Shown one piece after another: positions 6,582-13,175 of a stretch of DNA of 13,175 bases (the first letter of the stretch is position 1; each line of letters starts with the position of its first letter). The stretch is from contig JAUICT010000018.1 in assembly GCA_030429325.1 (NCBI GenBank), positions 1 to 13,175 of the forward strand, given 5' to 3'. The stretch is from Bacteroidia bacterium (lineage in GTDB: Bacteria > Bacteroidota > Bacteroidia > Flavobacteriales > Flavobacteriaceae). Position numbers and translations under genes: made by a program. The notes beneath the pieces are model-generated. The model did no database searches. It worked only from the letters and a program-made list of their open reading frames with translations, and was not told the DNA's origin.

Positions 6582-6597
6582 TTATGGAATTCCGTAA
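6582..6597. promoter_or_regulatory. 16-bp near-perfect palindrome, operator-like, copy 2
   Basis: TTATGGAATTCCGTAA differs at one position from the perfect TTACGGAATTCCGTAA; on the minus strand it reads TTACGGAATTCCATAA. Twenty bases downstream on the minus strand is TAAATTGA (6555-6562), a partial match to TAnnTTTG, so the palindrome again sits in the -33 region, now for the secreted nuclease gene. This mirrors the layout at 980-1024. Confidence 0.42.
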
Positions 6598-7056
6598 CAA
6601 TGCTAATTGAAGAAATAAAGATGCCATGATACCCTACTTTGAAAACCCTTTTTCGGATTTTTTGGTGTCCGATCCATGCATTATCTAGATTTGATTTGAC
6701 ATCAACAAAAAATTGTAATTAAAATAAGGGAACGATTCTTGTAGGAAATAATAAAATGTAAGCTTCCCTTAAAACTTCACCAAAAGAGTTTCCAAGCGCA
6801 ATTTATAGGTAGCTTTAAAAGACTGCAATAGAAGTTTGTTCAGATAATTATACTATTATCATATAAACCAACAATTGAAAAGAATCTTAAATCAATTCGA
6901 TTTAAAGAAGAAGCTCTTATTCAATAACTGGAAAATAGGTGTCTTTAAGCTCCACGAATCAAAATGAGTTTGAAGTATATTATGGAAACAAAAAGGAGCA
7001 ACTAAAATGTTAAAGTTGAAACTTGTCCGATTGTTGTACCTATGTTGTACCCAGAG
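6598..7056. other. AT-rich gene-free segment next to the tRNA 3' side
   Basis: No convincing coding sequence is present on either strand: frames are broken by stops, and the one short ORF near 7006-7062 (18 codons) has no support. The segment is clearly more AT-rich than its surroundings. It holds an 8-bp inverted repeat TAAGGGAA (6725-6732) / TTCCCTTA (6764-6771) with a 31-nt loop, and the direct repeat at 7033-7051. Nothing else structured was seen. Its position beside the 3' end of a tRNA gene fits a decayed integration region, but no integrase remnant or second copy of the tRNA end is visible. Confidence 0.5.
7033..7051. repeat. Two GTTGTACC direct repeats, 11-bp period
   Basis: GTTGTACC occurs at 7033-7040 and 7044-7051, separated by TAT. 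The one-helical-turn spacing is typical of tandem protein-binding sites such as integrase arm sites, but two 8-mers could also arise by chance in this AT-rich stretch. Confidence 0.3.
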
Positions 7057-7090
7057 CAAATAAAAAGGGTTTCCAATTTTGGAAACCCTT
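7057..7090 (-). terminator. Intrinsic terminator of the tRNA-fMet gene
   Basis: A perfect 10-bp stem, AAGGGTTTCC (7065-7074) with GGAAACCCTT (7081-7090), encloses the 6-nt loop AATTTT. Read on the minus strand, the hairpin is followed by TTTTTATTT, so it terminates transcription coming from the tRNA, whose 3' end is 11 nt away. Confidence 0.85.
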
Positions 7091-7101
7091 GATTTTACTA
7101 G

Positions 7102-7174
<73 letters not shown>

Positions 7175-7235
7175 ATATATGTCTTTTGTTTCTTTATGAA
7201 ACGTAATTTTCAATAAAATTGCCCAGTTTTGGTAG

Positions 7236-7265
7236 GTACCCTGCCCTGAGCGTTCCGAAGGGTAC
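7236..7265. repeat. REP-like hairpin upstream of the tRNA
   Basis: GTACCCT (7236-7242) pairs with AGGGTAC (7259-7265). The inner sequence CCCTGAGCGTTCCGAAGGG matches the widespread Bacteroidetes repeat of the form CCCTGAGC...CGAAGGG. It abuts and slightly overlaps the duplicated tRNA fragment at 7263-7281, suggesting both arose in one event. It is a different repeat family from the pair at 883-957. Confidence 0.65.
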
Positions 7266-7281
7266 TGCTCTACCCCGCGAT
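7263..7281 (-). pseudogene. Duplicated 5' fragment of tRNA-fMet
   Basis: TACTGCTCTACCCCGCGAT is identical over 19 bp to 7158-7176. It corresponds to tRNA nucleotides 1-17 plus two bases of 5' flank. The rest of the tRNA is missing; a REP hairpin begins where the tRNA body would continue. It cannot form a tRNA. The fragment, not the intact gene, directly follows the best promoter (7290-7326). Confidence 0.8.
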
Positions 7282-7289
7282 GTGGACGG

Positions 7290-7326
7290 CAAATATACAA
7301 CCGTTTTTCGGTTATTTCCAAACAAA
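7290..7326 (-). promoter_or_regulatory. Bacteroidetes-type promoter driving the tRNA-fMet unit
   Basis: On the minus strand, TATATTTG (7297-7290) is a full match to the -7 consensus TAnnTTTG. Tandem TTTG motifs at 7326-7323 and 7322-7319 give a -33 element, the nearer with a 21-bp spacer. The -7 box is 10 nt from nucleotide 1 of the duplicated tRNA fragment, the normal distance for a tRNA start, but 115 nt from the intact tRNA. The spacer holds a small inverted repeat AACCG/CGGTT (7299-7313). A weaker TACGTTTC (7205-7198) nearer the intact tRNA might act as a substitute. Confidence 0.6.
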
Positions 7327-7393
7327 TCCCAATATTCCTAAATCATTTGGGGCTATACAGCTGAAAATCCCTAAATTCGGAGTTTTTGACCCT

Positions 7394-8758
7394 ATGAAAG
7401 CAATCAACGATTTTCTGTCCTCCATATTGCCGTACACCGAATGGCCCATGTTTCTATTGCTGATAGGAGGAGGGATTTTTCTGATTTTTTATTCCAAGTT
7501 TACGCCCTATCGCTATTTTGGACACGCCATTGCCGTGGTTTCAGGAAAGTATGATGACAAAAATGCCAAAGGCGATGTGAGTTCATTTCAAGCGTTGTCC
7601 GCCGCAGTGGCGGCCACCGTGGGCTTGGGGAATATATCCGGTGTGGCCATTGCCATCCATGACGGGGGGCCAGGGGTTGTTTTTTGGATTTGGATGACGG
7701 CCCTTTTGGGCATGGGCATAAAATTCTATTCCGGGAGTTTGGCCATTATGTTCCGGGATACCGATGCCGATGGAAAGTTACAGGGTGGCCCCATGTTCTA
7801 TATCACCAAGGGAATGGGAAAATGGGCAAAGCCCATGGCCATTTTTTTCAGTATTTGTGGATTATTCGGTTTTTTGGGCGTGTTTACCGCCAACCAGTTT
7901 ACCGAAGCTTTTATGGGTGTGGTACAACCCCATGAAACTTTATTGGCGACTAGCGAATTTAACTGGAAACTGGGTATTGGGTTCGTTTTGGCCATAGTTA
8001 CCTCGATTGTGATTTTTGGTGGACTCTCCAAGATCGCCAAGGTGGCGTCGGCCATTGTGCCTTTTATGGTAGGGGTATATCTCTTGGCCGTGATTTTTGT
8101 GATGGCCAATAATGCCAGCGAAGTATTGCCCGCCCTTAAAATGATTTTTGTGGAAGCTTGGAATTTTGACACCATAGTCACGGGTGGGTTCTGGGGCCTG
8201 GTTATTGTCGGGGTACGCCGTGCCATGTTTTCCAATGAAGCCGGTCTGGGTAGTGCGCCCATGTACCACGGCCAATCCCGTAACAATGAACCCACCAAGG
8301 AAGGATTGGTGGCCATGTTGGGGCCATTTATAGATACCATCATGGTCTGTACCTTTACCGCCGTGGTCATTATTTTGAGTGGGGCCTACCTTGAGGATGG
8401 CAGCGGAATTACTATGACCATGTCCGCTTTTGAAAAGACCCTTTATGGTGTTGGCGATATTTTGTTGATGGTGATAGTAACGGCATTTGCCCTTTCCACA
8501 CTGTTTACCTATTCCTACTACGGGGTAAAATGCCTTTCATTCCTGACAAACCCCAAAGTGGGTAAGTGGTACAATGTATTTTTTATAGTGATGGTGATTT
8601 TTGCCACGATTGCATCGTTGGATTTGGTGAAAAATCTCATAGATTTATCCTATGCCCTTATGGTCATTCCCAACATGATTGCTGTACTGTATTTATCACC
8701 CAAAGTAAATGAGTCGGCCAAAAACTATTTTAAAAAATTGAAGCAAGGTGGCGCATAG
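7394..8758 (+). CDS. AGCS-family sodium:amino-acid (alanine) symporter
   Basis: A 454-residue multi-pass inner-membrane protein with about ten hydrophobic segments. AGCS hallmarks are clear: TVGLGNISGVAIAI then GGPGVVFWIW near residues 70-100, LQGGPMFYITKGMG in the middle, and FSNEAGLGSAP with the P-T-K-EG-L-V-A-M segment in the second half. The family takes up alanine or glycine with Na+; substrate is not determined from sequence. The frame is open upstream to an ATG at 7280, but that ATG lies inside the duplicated tRNA fragment and the extra 38 residues look non-native; ATG 7394 begins a typical AGCS N-terminus (MKAINDFL). A weak -7-like TAAATTCG at 7372-7379 would give a very short leader. 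Its 3' end overlaps era by 11 nt, so the two are co-transcribed. Confidence 0.9.
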   Translation: MKAINDFLSSILPYTEWPMFLLLIGGGIFLIFYSKFTPYRYFGHAIAVVSGKYDDKNAKGDVSSFQALSAAVAATVGLGNISGVAIAIHDGGPGVVFWIWMTALLGMGIKFYSGSLAIMFRDTDADGKLQGGPMFYITKGMGKWAKPMAIFFSICGLFGFLGVFTANQFTEAFMGVVQPHETLLATSEFNWKLGIGFVLAIVTSIVIFGGLSKIAKVASAIVPFMVGVYLLAVIFVMANNASEVLPALKMIFVEAWNFDTIVTGGFWGLVIVGVRRAMFSNEAGLGSAPMYHGQSRNNEPTKEGLVAMLGPFIDTIMVCTFTAVVIILSGAYLEDGSGITMTMSAFEKTLYGVGDILLMVIVTAFALSTLFTYSYYGVKCLSFLTNPKVGKWYNVFFIVMVIFATIASLDLVKNLIDLSYALMVIPNMIAVLYLSPKVNESAKNYFKKLKQGGA

Positions 8759-9629
8759 ATCAGGTTTTGTAAACATCATCGGAAACCCCAACGTAGGGAA
8801 GTCTACCCTTATGAACGCTTTTGTGGGGGAGAAACTTTCCATTATTACCTCCAAGGCCCAGACGACCCGTCATCGGATTTTGGGTATTGTCAACGGAGAC
8901 GATTTTCAGGTAATCCTTTCCGATACCCCGGGTATCATCAAACCTGCCTATGAACTCCAATCGTCCATGATGGATTTTGTGAAATCGGCCTTTGAGGATG
9001 CCGATGTTTTGCTCTATATGGTGGAAATTGGGGAAAAAGCACTCAAGGATGAGGCCTTTTTCAAAAAAATTCAGAACAGTAAGATTCCGGTGTTGCTGTT
9101 GCTCAATAAGATAGATACCTCAGACCAAGCAGCCTTGGAAGAACAGATGCGGCATTGGCAGACCGTGCTTCCCAATGCGGAGATCCATCCCATATCGGCC
9201 TTGGAGAACTTCAATGTAAAGGAAGTTTTTGAACGTATTCTGGAATTACTGCCCGAAGCACCTCCTTACTATCCCAAAGACCAATTGACCGATAAACCGG
9301 AACGTTTTTTTGTCAATGAGACCATCAGGGAAAAAATATTATTGCACTATAAAAAAGAGATTCCCTATTCAGTAGAAGTGGAGACCGAGGAGTTTTTGGA
9401 AGACGAGGATATCATCCGTATCCGTTCCGTGATCATGGTGGAGCGTGATACCCAAAAGGGAATCATTATCGGACACAAGGGAAGCGCTTTAAAAAGAGTG
9501 GGGGTGGAAGCTCGTAAAGACCTGGAGAAATTCTTTGCAAAGCAAGTACATATCGAGCTCTACGTGAAAGTCAATAAAAATTGGCGTAGCAACAGCCAAC
9601 AGCTCAAGCGCTTTGGGTACAACAACTAA
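8748..9629 (+). CDS. era: GTPase Era
   Basis: A 293-residue protein of normal Era length. Its GTPase motifs are intact: G1 GNPNVGKST (12-20), switch I QTTRH, G3 DTPG (59-62), G4 NKID (120-123) and G5 SAL (150-152). The KH RNA-binding domain follows with GIIIGHKGSALKRVGVEARK (from about 238). Era binds the 3' end of 16S rRNA and acts in late 30S assembly. The start is GTG at 8748, inside the end of the symporter gene: the residues after it (AHRSGFVNIIGNPNVG) match the conserved N-terminus and there is no ATG before the G1 motif. Its TAA overlaps the TAG of the opposite-strand gene by sharing CTAA at 9626-9629. Confidence 0.97.
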   Translation: MAHRSGFVNIIGNPNVGKSTLMNAFVGEKLSIITSKAQTTRHRILGIVNGDDFQVILSDTPGIIKPAYELQSSMMDFVKSAFEDADVLLYMVEIGEKALKDEAFFKKIQNSKIPVLLLLNKIDTSDQAALEEQMRHWQTVLPNAEIHPISALENFNVKEVFERILELLPEAPPYYPKDQLTDKPERFFVNETIREKILLHYKKEIPYSVEVETEEFLEDEDIIRIRSVIMVERDTQKGIIIGHKGSALKRVGVEARKDLEKFFAKQVHIELYVKVNKNWRSNSQQLKRFGYNN

Positions 9630-10135
9630 ACCGATTCTCGGGGGAATCCAGAGACCATTTTCCGAAAAAAATCCTTGAGCTGCTCCATTTGGGGTTTTCC
9701 CTTGGATTTTCCCATACGGCCAAACGCATATAGCCCAAACCAAATCAATACCAAGAAGAGCATGCCCACGAGCCAAAGGGTCACATCCTTTCCCAACGAA
9801 TGGTTGGAATAGGCAAATATCCCTAATATGATAAATAGGGTGCCCACACCAAAATGCAGAAACATAAAAAAGGTCCAAAGTGTTGGGTTTGGCCCAAAGA
9901 CGCCGTGGATTTGACTCACACCTTCTTCAAAAGAAACCAGTTCCAGATGGAGCTGTGGGGACCAAAAGGTGATTTCCGAGGGTTGGAACCGGATGTAGAT
10001 GTGCTCGTCCAGACGTTTTACCACAAATTGTCCATCCCCAACCGAGTCGAAAACCTGTTTTATATGGTCCAAATCGGTTTTCAAGGCCAACTGAAATCGG
10101 GGCCGAAGGACAATCTCATTGGTGAAATCACTCAT
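9626..10135 (-). CDS. Two-TM hypothetical protein between era and der
   Basis: A 169-residue protein. Residues 1-83 form a soluble, mixed alpha/beta domain (IVLRPRFQLALKTDLDHI, then HIYIRFQP and EITFWSPQLHLEL). Two hydrophobic helices follow at about 86-109 and 119-138, with a charged C-terminal tail. This matches the conserved, uncharacterised protein often encoded between era and der in flavobacteria; some databases call it 'GTP-binding' only by neighbourhood, and no GTPase motif is present here. It is read opposite to both neighbours. An ATG-started frame of 98 codons on the + strand at 9854-10150 lies wholly within or across it and is judged a shadow. No strong promoter was found upstream. 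Confidence 0.75.
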   Translation of the reverse strand: MSDFTNEIVLRPRFQLALKTDLDHIKQVFDSVGDGQFVVKRLDEHIYIRFQPSEITFWSPQLHLELVSFEEGVSQIHGVFGPNPTLWTFFMFLHFGVGTLFIILGIFAYSNHSLGKDVTLWLVGMLFLVLIWFGLYAFGRMGKSKGKPQMEQLKDFFRKMVSGFPRESV

Positions 10136-10187
10136 AACATATTGAAATAGATAAAAGAAGGTATCATTTTTTCTTCATAATAAATGG

Positions 10188-10195
10188 TACTTTTG
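10188..10195 (+). promoter_or_regulatory. Bacteroidetes-type -7 promoter element of der
   Basis: TACTTTTG fits TAnnTTTG fully. The region about 20 bp upstream is T-rich (10167-10172) but has no clean TTG. Transcription would start close to 10200, leaving roughly 10 nt before the ATG at 10212, so der mRNA is almost leaderless. Confidence 0.55.
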
Positions 10196-10211
10196 CCAAA
10201 ATTTAATGCTG

Positions 10212-11513
10212 ATGGGAGCTATAGTAGCCATCGTAGGGCGACCCAATGTAGGGAAATCCACTTTTTTCAACCGATTGATCCAACGCCGTGAGGCCATAGT
10301 GGATGCCGTGAGCGGGGTTACCCGTGACCGTCATTACGGGAAGAGCGACTGGAACGGTCGGGAATTTTCCTTGATTGATACCGGAGGATATGTGTTGGGG
10401 AGCGATGATGTTTTTGAAAAGGAAATCGACCGGCAGGTGGAGCTCGCCATAGGCGAGGCCGATGCAATTATCTTTATGGTTGATGTGGAATCTGGCGTCA
10501 CTGGAATGGATGAGGATGTGGCCAAATTGCTTCGCAAGGTGAACAAGCCTGTTTTTTTGGCCGTGAACAAGGTGGATAATGCCCAGCGAATGGCAGATGC
10601 TGTTGAGTTTTATGCCTTGGGATTGGGGGAGTATTACACCCTTTCCAGCATCAACGGAAGCGGAACGGGAGAGTTGTTGGATGCGTTGGTAGAAGTATTG
10701 CCCGATGTGAAGGAAGAAGAGAGTGAATTGCCCCGTTTTGCCGTTGTGGGACGACCCAATGCGGGAAAATCATCCTTTATAAATGCCCTGATTGGGGAAG
10801 ACCGCTACATTGTTACCGATATTGCAGGGACCACCCGGGACAGTATCGACACCAAATACAACCAATTTGGGTTTGAGTTCAATTTGGTGGATACCGCCGG
10901 AATCCGAAGAAAATCCAAGGTCAAGGAAGATCTGGAGTTTTACTCCGTAATGCGCTCCGTGCGGGCCATTGAGCATTGCGATGTCTGTATTCTCATGTTG
11001 GATGCCACCCGTGGTTTCGATGGACAAGTGGAAAATATTTTCTGGTTGGCCCAACGGAACAACAAGGGAATCGTGATACTGGTGAATAAATGGGATTTGG
11101 TGGAAAAAGAGACCAATTCCGTGAAAGAGTATACCGCTAAGATTAAGCAGGCCATCTCTCCTTTTGAGGATGTGCCCATTCTCTTTATTTCGGTAATGAC
11201 CAAGCAGCGGATCTACAAAGCCATTGAAACAGCTGTGGATGTCTTCAAAAACCGTTCAAAGAAAATCGTGACCCGAAAGTTGAACGATATTATGCTACCC
11301 ATCATTGAGCATACACCTCCACCGGCCTACAAGGGCAAATATGTGAAGATCAAGTTCTGTACCCAATTGCCTACGCCCTATCCACAGTTTGCTTTTTTCT
11401 GTAACCTACCGCAATATGTGCGTGATCCATACAAGCGATTTTTGGAGAACAAGCTCAGGGAGCATTTTGATTTTACAGGAGTGCCCATCACCATTTTTAT
11501 GCGGAAGAAATAG
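10212..11513 (+). CDS. der: GTPase Der (EngA)
   Basis: A 433-residue protein with the tandem GTPase arrangement unique to Der. Domain 1 has GRPNVGKS (9-16), DTGG (56-59) and NKVD (119-122). Domain 2 has GRPNAGKS (180-187), DTAG (227-230) and NKWD (292-295). A KH-like C-terminal domain (about 350-433) has NDIMLPIIEHTPPPAYKGK. Der is essential for 50S ribosome maturation. An ATG at 10206 adds two residues (ML), but ATG 10212 gives the conserved start MGAIVAIVGRPNVGKS and leaves room for a leader after the -7 box at 10188-10195. The stop lies 2 nt from the convergent pbpC stop. Confidence 0.97.
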   Translation: MGAIVAIVGRPNVGKSTFFNRLIQRREAIVDAVSGVTRDRHYGKSDWNGREFSLIDTGGYVLGSDDVFEKEIDRQVELAIGEADAIIFMVDVESGVTGMDEDVAKLLRKVNKPVFLAVNKVDNAQRMADAVEFYALGLGEYYTLSSINGSGTGELLDALVEVLPDVKEEESELPRFAVVGRPNAGKSSFINALIGEDRYIVTDIAGTTRDSIDTKYNQFGFEFNLVDTAGIRRKSKVKEDLEFYSVMRSVRAIEHCDVCILMLDATRGFDGQVENIFWLAQRNNKGIVILVNKWDLVEKETNSVKEYTAKIKQAISPFEDVPILFISVMTKQRIYKAIETAVDVFKNRSKKIVTRKLNDIMLPIIEHTPPPAYKGKYVKIKFCTQLPTPYPQFAFFCNLPQYVRDPYKRFLENKLREHFDFTGVPITIFMRKK

Positions 11514-11515
11514 GC

Positions 11516-13175
11516 TCAATTTTCTGAGGCCAACCGGACTTGGATGGATTGTTCAAGACGATTCCCCAAATGGTCCGTGGCAGAAAGCACATAATCCCCC
11601 GGTTTGATGTCCAGAATAAGTTCATGGAAATTTTCCGTCTTGCCCAAGTAGGTTTCATCCAGATACCAGTACACAATGGCATTGGACTGCTGATGCGCCA
11701 ATTTTAAGACAATATCCGAAGTCTTGTTGCCTAGGTCCTTGGGGAGAAGAATGGTCTCATTCCGTTTCGGATAAAGAAAGTCCATGCCTTGGCTTTCCAT
11801 GGAAGAACATCCGTCCAAATATGTAGGAAGCGGTGTGTAATTGGGGTGCGATGTGGTATAATAGTACTCCAGCACGGGGGGAAGCACAAACCAGTTTTTT
11901 GCCACCATATTTTCCAAAGGGTAGCAGTCGGAATGCACCCGAAATTGTTCCGAGTTATCCAGAAATACCTGATGATGATAAGGGCAGGGACCACTTCGTG
12001 TACCGTGGGTGGGCACATACTCCTTCTGGGTTTCAGTGCAGTACACCGAAGCACGGTAACCACTTTGGGTACACACCTCCAATTCGGTCAGGTCATCAAA
12101 AGGTTCTTGGAACCAATTGCTGGGGGGCAGGGCGTCCAACACATCAAAAAGAATGGGTGCTGCTGCGGTGATCCCCGTTAAACCGGGCCTGCCTTCCCCA
12201 TCGGCATTGCCTACCCAGACCCCAATGGTGTATTTGGGAGTGGTGCCCACGGCCCAAGCATCCTTAAACCCAAAACTGGTGCCTGTTTTCCAAGCGATGG
12301 GTTGGGAGGAATCAAAAAATTGCCAATTCTCACTTCCTTCTGGGCGATTCACTTCCATCATAGATTGAAAGGTACTGTAAATGGCCCCCGCACCAAAAAT
12401 GGGTGGGTCAAATTGTTGTTCCCCAAAATCAAGTTTATCTTCTAGGATATAAGAAGGTTCCACAAATTCGGTCGGGCGATAGGTGCTCGAATGGTCTCCA
12501 AAATAATTCAATGTGGAAGCCAAGGCAGCATAGGTTTGGGTTACTTCCCATAAAGAGCTTTCGGCTCCCCCGAGAATCAAGGACAATCCATAATAGGAAG
12601 AAGGCCTGTCCAGTGATTCCAAGTTCATTTTCTTGAGCTTGTTATAGAATTTTTGCAACCCATACTCCCTGAGCAATCGTACCGCGGGGACATTCAAGGA
12701 GCGGGAAAGTGCCCTGCTGGCGGGTACCGCGCCTACGTGCTTTTTGTCGAAATTCTGAGGATGGTATCCGTTGATGACCGTGGGGACATCCTCGACCAAA
12801 CTATGGGGCAATAAGAGGCCTTCATCCAGCAAGGAAGCAAAAAGAAAGGGTTTTAGGGTACTTCCCGTACTTCTGTTCTTGGTGATGATATCCACATAAT
12901 TGGCATGATCTTTCCCCGAAGGGGAATTCCCCACATAGCCCAAAACCTTTCGGGTTTCCACATCCAGAACCAAAATGGCCAGATTATGGATTTCGTTGCT
13001 CTTTAATTGATGATAGTGTCTTTCAGCCAAAAGGTTGAGTCGGTTTTGTAGGGGGCGTTCAATGGACGTTGTGATGCGTTGTCCGGGATGTTCATTTCTG
13101 ATGCGTTCCGTAAGATGGGGCGCCACATCGGGGAGTGGCATGGGTTTTTGGGGCAAGGGCTCTTCCAGAGCCAAT
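11516..13175 (-). CDS. pbpC: Penicillin-binding protein 1C, C-terminal part (5' end outside window)
   Basis: The frame is open to the window edge on the minus strand, so the N-terminal glycosyltransferase domain and true start lie beyond 13175. The visible portion of about 552 residues contains the transpeptidase domain with all three active-site motifs: STLK (105-108 of the visible part), SLN (159-161) and KTG (296-298). The last about 90 residues form the PBP1C-specific C-terminal domain (IVYWYLDETYLGKTENFHE, then GDYVLSATDHLGNR), which separates it from PBP1A/1B. PBP1C is a periplasmic peptidoglycan synthase; in many bacteria it is paired with an alpha-2-macroglobulin gene, which could lie upstream outside the window. 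It converges on der with 2 nt between stops. Confidence 0.93.
   Translation of the reverse strand, partial: LALEEPLPQKPMPLPDVAPHLTERIRNEHPGQRITTSIERPLQNRLNLLAERHYHQLKSNEIHNLAILVLDVETRKVLGYVGNSPSGKDHANYVDIITKNRSTGSTLKPFLFASLLDEGLLLPHSLVEDVPTVINGYHPQNFDKKHVGAVPASRALSRSLNVPAVRLLREYGLQKFYNKLKKMNLESLDRPSSYYGLSLILGGAESSLWEVTQTYAALASTLNYFGDHSSTYRPTEFVEPSYILEDKLDFGEQQFDPPIFGAGAIYSTFQSMMEVNRPEGSENWQFFDSSQPIAWKTGTSFGFKDAWAVGTTPKYTIGVWVGNADGEGRPGLTGITAAAPILFDVLDALPPSNWFQEPFDDLTELEVCTQSGYRASVYCTETQKEYVPTHGTRSGPCPYHHQVFLDNSEQFRVHSDCYPLENMVAKNWFVLPPVLEYYYTTSHPNYTPLPTYLDGCSSMESQGMDFLYPKRNETILLPKDLGNKTSDIVLKLAHQQSNAIVYWYLDETYLGKTENFHELILDIKPGDYVLSATDHLGNRLEQSIQVRLASEN

Noticed and set aside
6725..6771. Inverted repeat as terminator or small RNA
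   Set aside because: Only 8 bp with a 31-nt AT-rich loop and no T-tract; likely chance in AT-rich sequence.
7263..7281. Second functional tRNA gene
   Set aside because: Only nucleotides 1-17 are present; the anticodon arm, T-arm and 3' acceptor strand are missing.
7280..7393. Upstream extension of the symporter gene to an ATG at 7280
   Set aside because: The ATG lies in the duplicated tRNA fragment and overlaps the tRNA promoter; the extra 38 residues do not resemble the AGCS N-terminus, which starts at 7394.
7798..8370. 190-codon minus-strand frame
   Set aside because: Antisense shadow of the symporter; its Thr/Pro/Lys-rich composition is a by-product of the sense codons.
9854..10150. 98-codon + strand frame over the two-TM gene
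   Set aside because: No recognisable features, and it is antisense to a gene with clear membrane helices and a sensible start and stop.

Overview
The window looks like chromosomal DNA from a marine-type member of the Flavobacteriia (Bacteroidetes). The era and der GTPase genes flank a small membrane-protein gene on the opposite strand. Near-perfect Bacteroidetes -7 boxes (TAnnTTTG) precede several transcription units. Ribosome-binding sites are weak or absent, initiator tRNA lacks an encoded CCA, and the REP-like repeats have the Bacteroidetes 'TCGAGCGCAGTCGAGA' style. No lineage was checked by search; this is inferred from sequence character.

Positions 1-5710 (+ strand) hold a tightly packed, visibly AT-richer accessory cluster. 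It starts with the 3' part of a predicted HsdR-like (COG4748-type) restriction endonuclease. An overlapping small secreted Cys/His protein follows, then a short non-coding segment with an inverted pair of REP-like units, a 16-bp palindrome and a good -7 box. Next come a small membrane-anchored excalibur protein, a TerB-like protein, a coiled-coil/four-TM protein, a vWA-like lipoprotein, a DUF4236 membrane protein, and an ion channel with an S4 sensor, an RCK module and a non-K+ pore signature. Gaps between these genes are mostly 0-11 nt, so a single operon from about 1017 to 5710 is plausible, although the 64-nt gap before the channel could hold another promoter. The mix (TerB plus vWA, envelope modules, adjacent nucleases) resembles Ter-type stress/defence neighbourhoods and is the best candidate here for an undescribed system.

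Positions 5718-6533 (- strand) encode a secreted DNase I-like phosphohydrolase that converges on the channel gene. Positions 6534-7056 are AT-rich with no gene. Positions 7057-7326 hold an initiator tRNA-fMet gene (- strand) with its terminator. Upstream of it are a REP hairpin, a duplicated 19-bp 5' fragment of the same tRNA, and beyond that the best-looking tRNA promoter. This looks like an insertion or deletion scar that displaced the tRNA from its promoter.

Positions 7394-13175 are housekeeping: an AGCS-type Na+:amino-acid symporter overlapping era, a two-TM hypothetical protein on the opposite strand, der, and the C-terminal part of penicillin-binding protein 1C (running off the window end). 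All three convergent gene pairs in the window end within 7 nt of each other or overlap.
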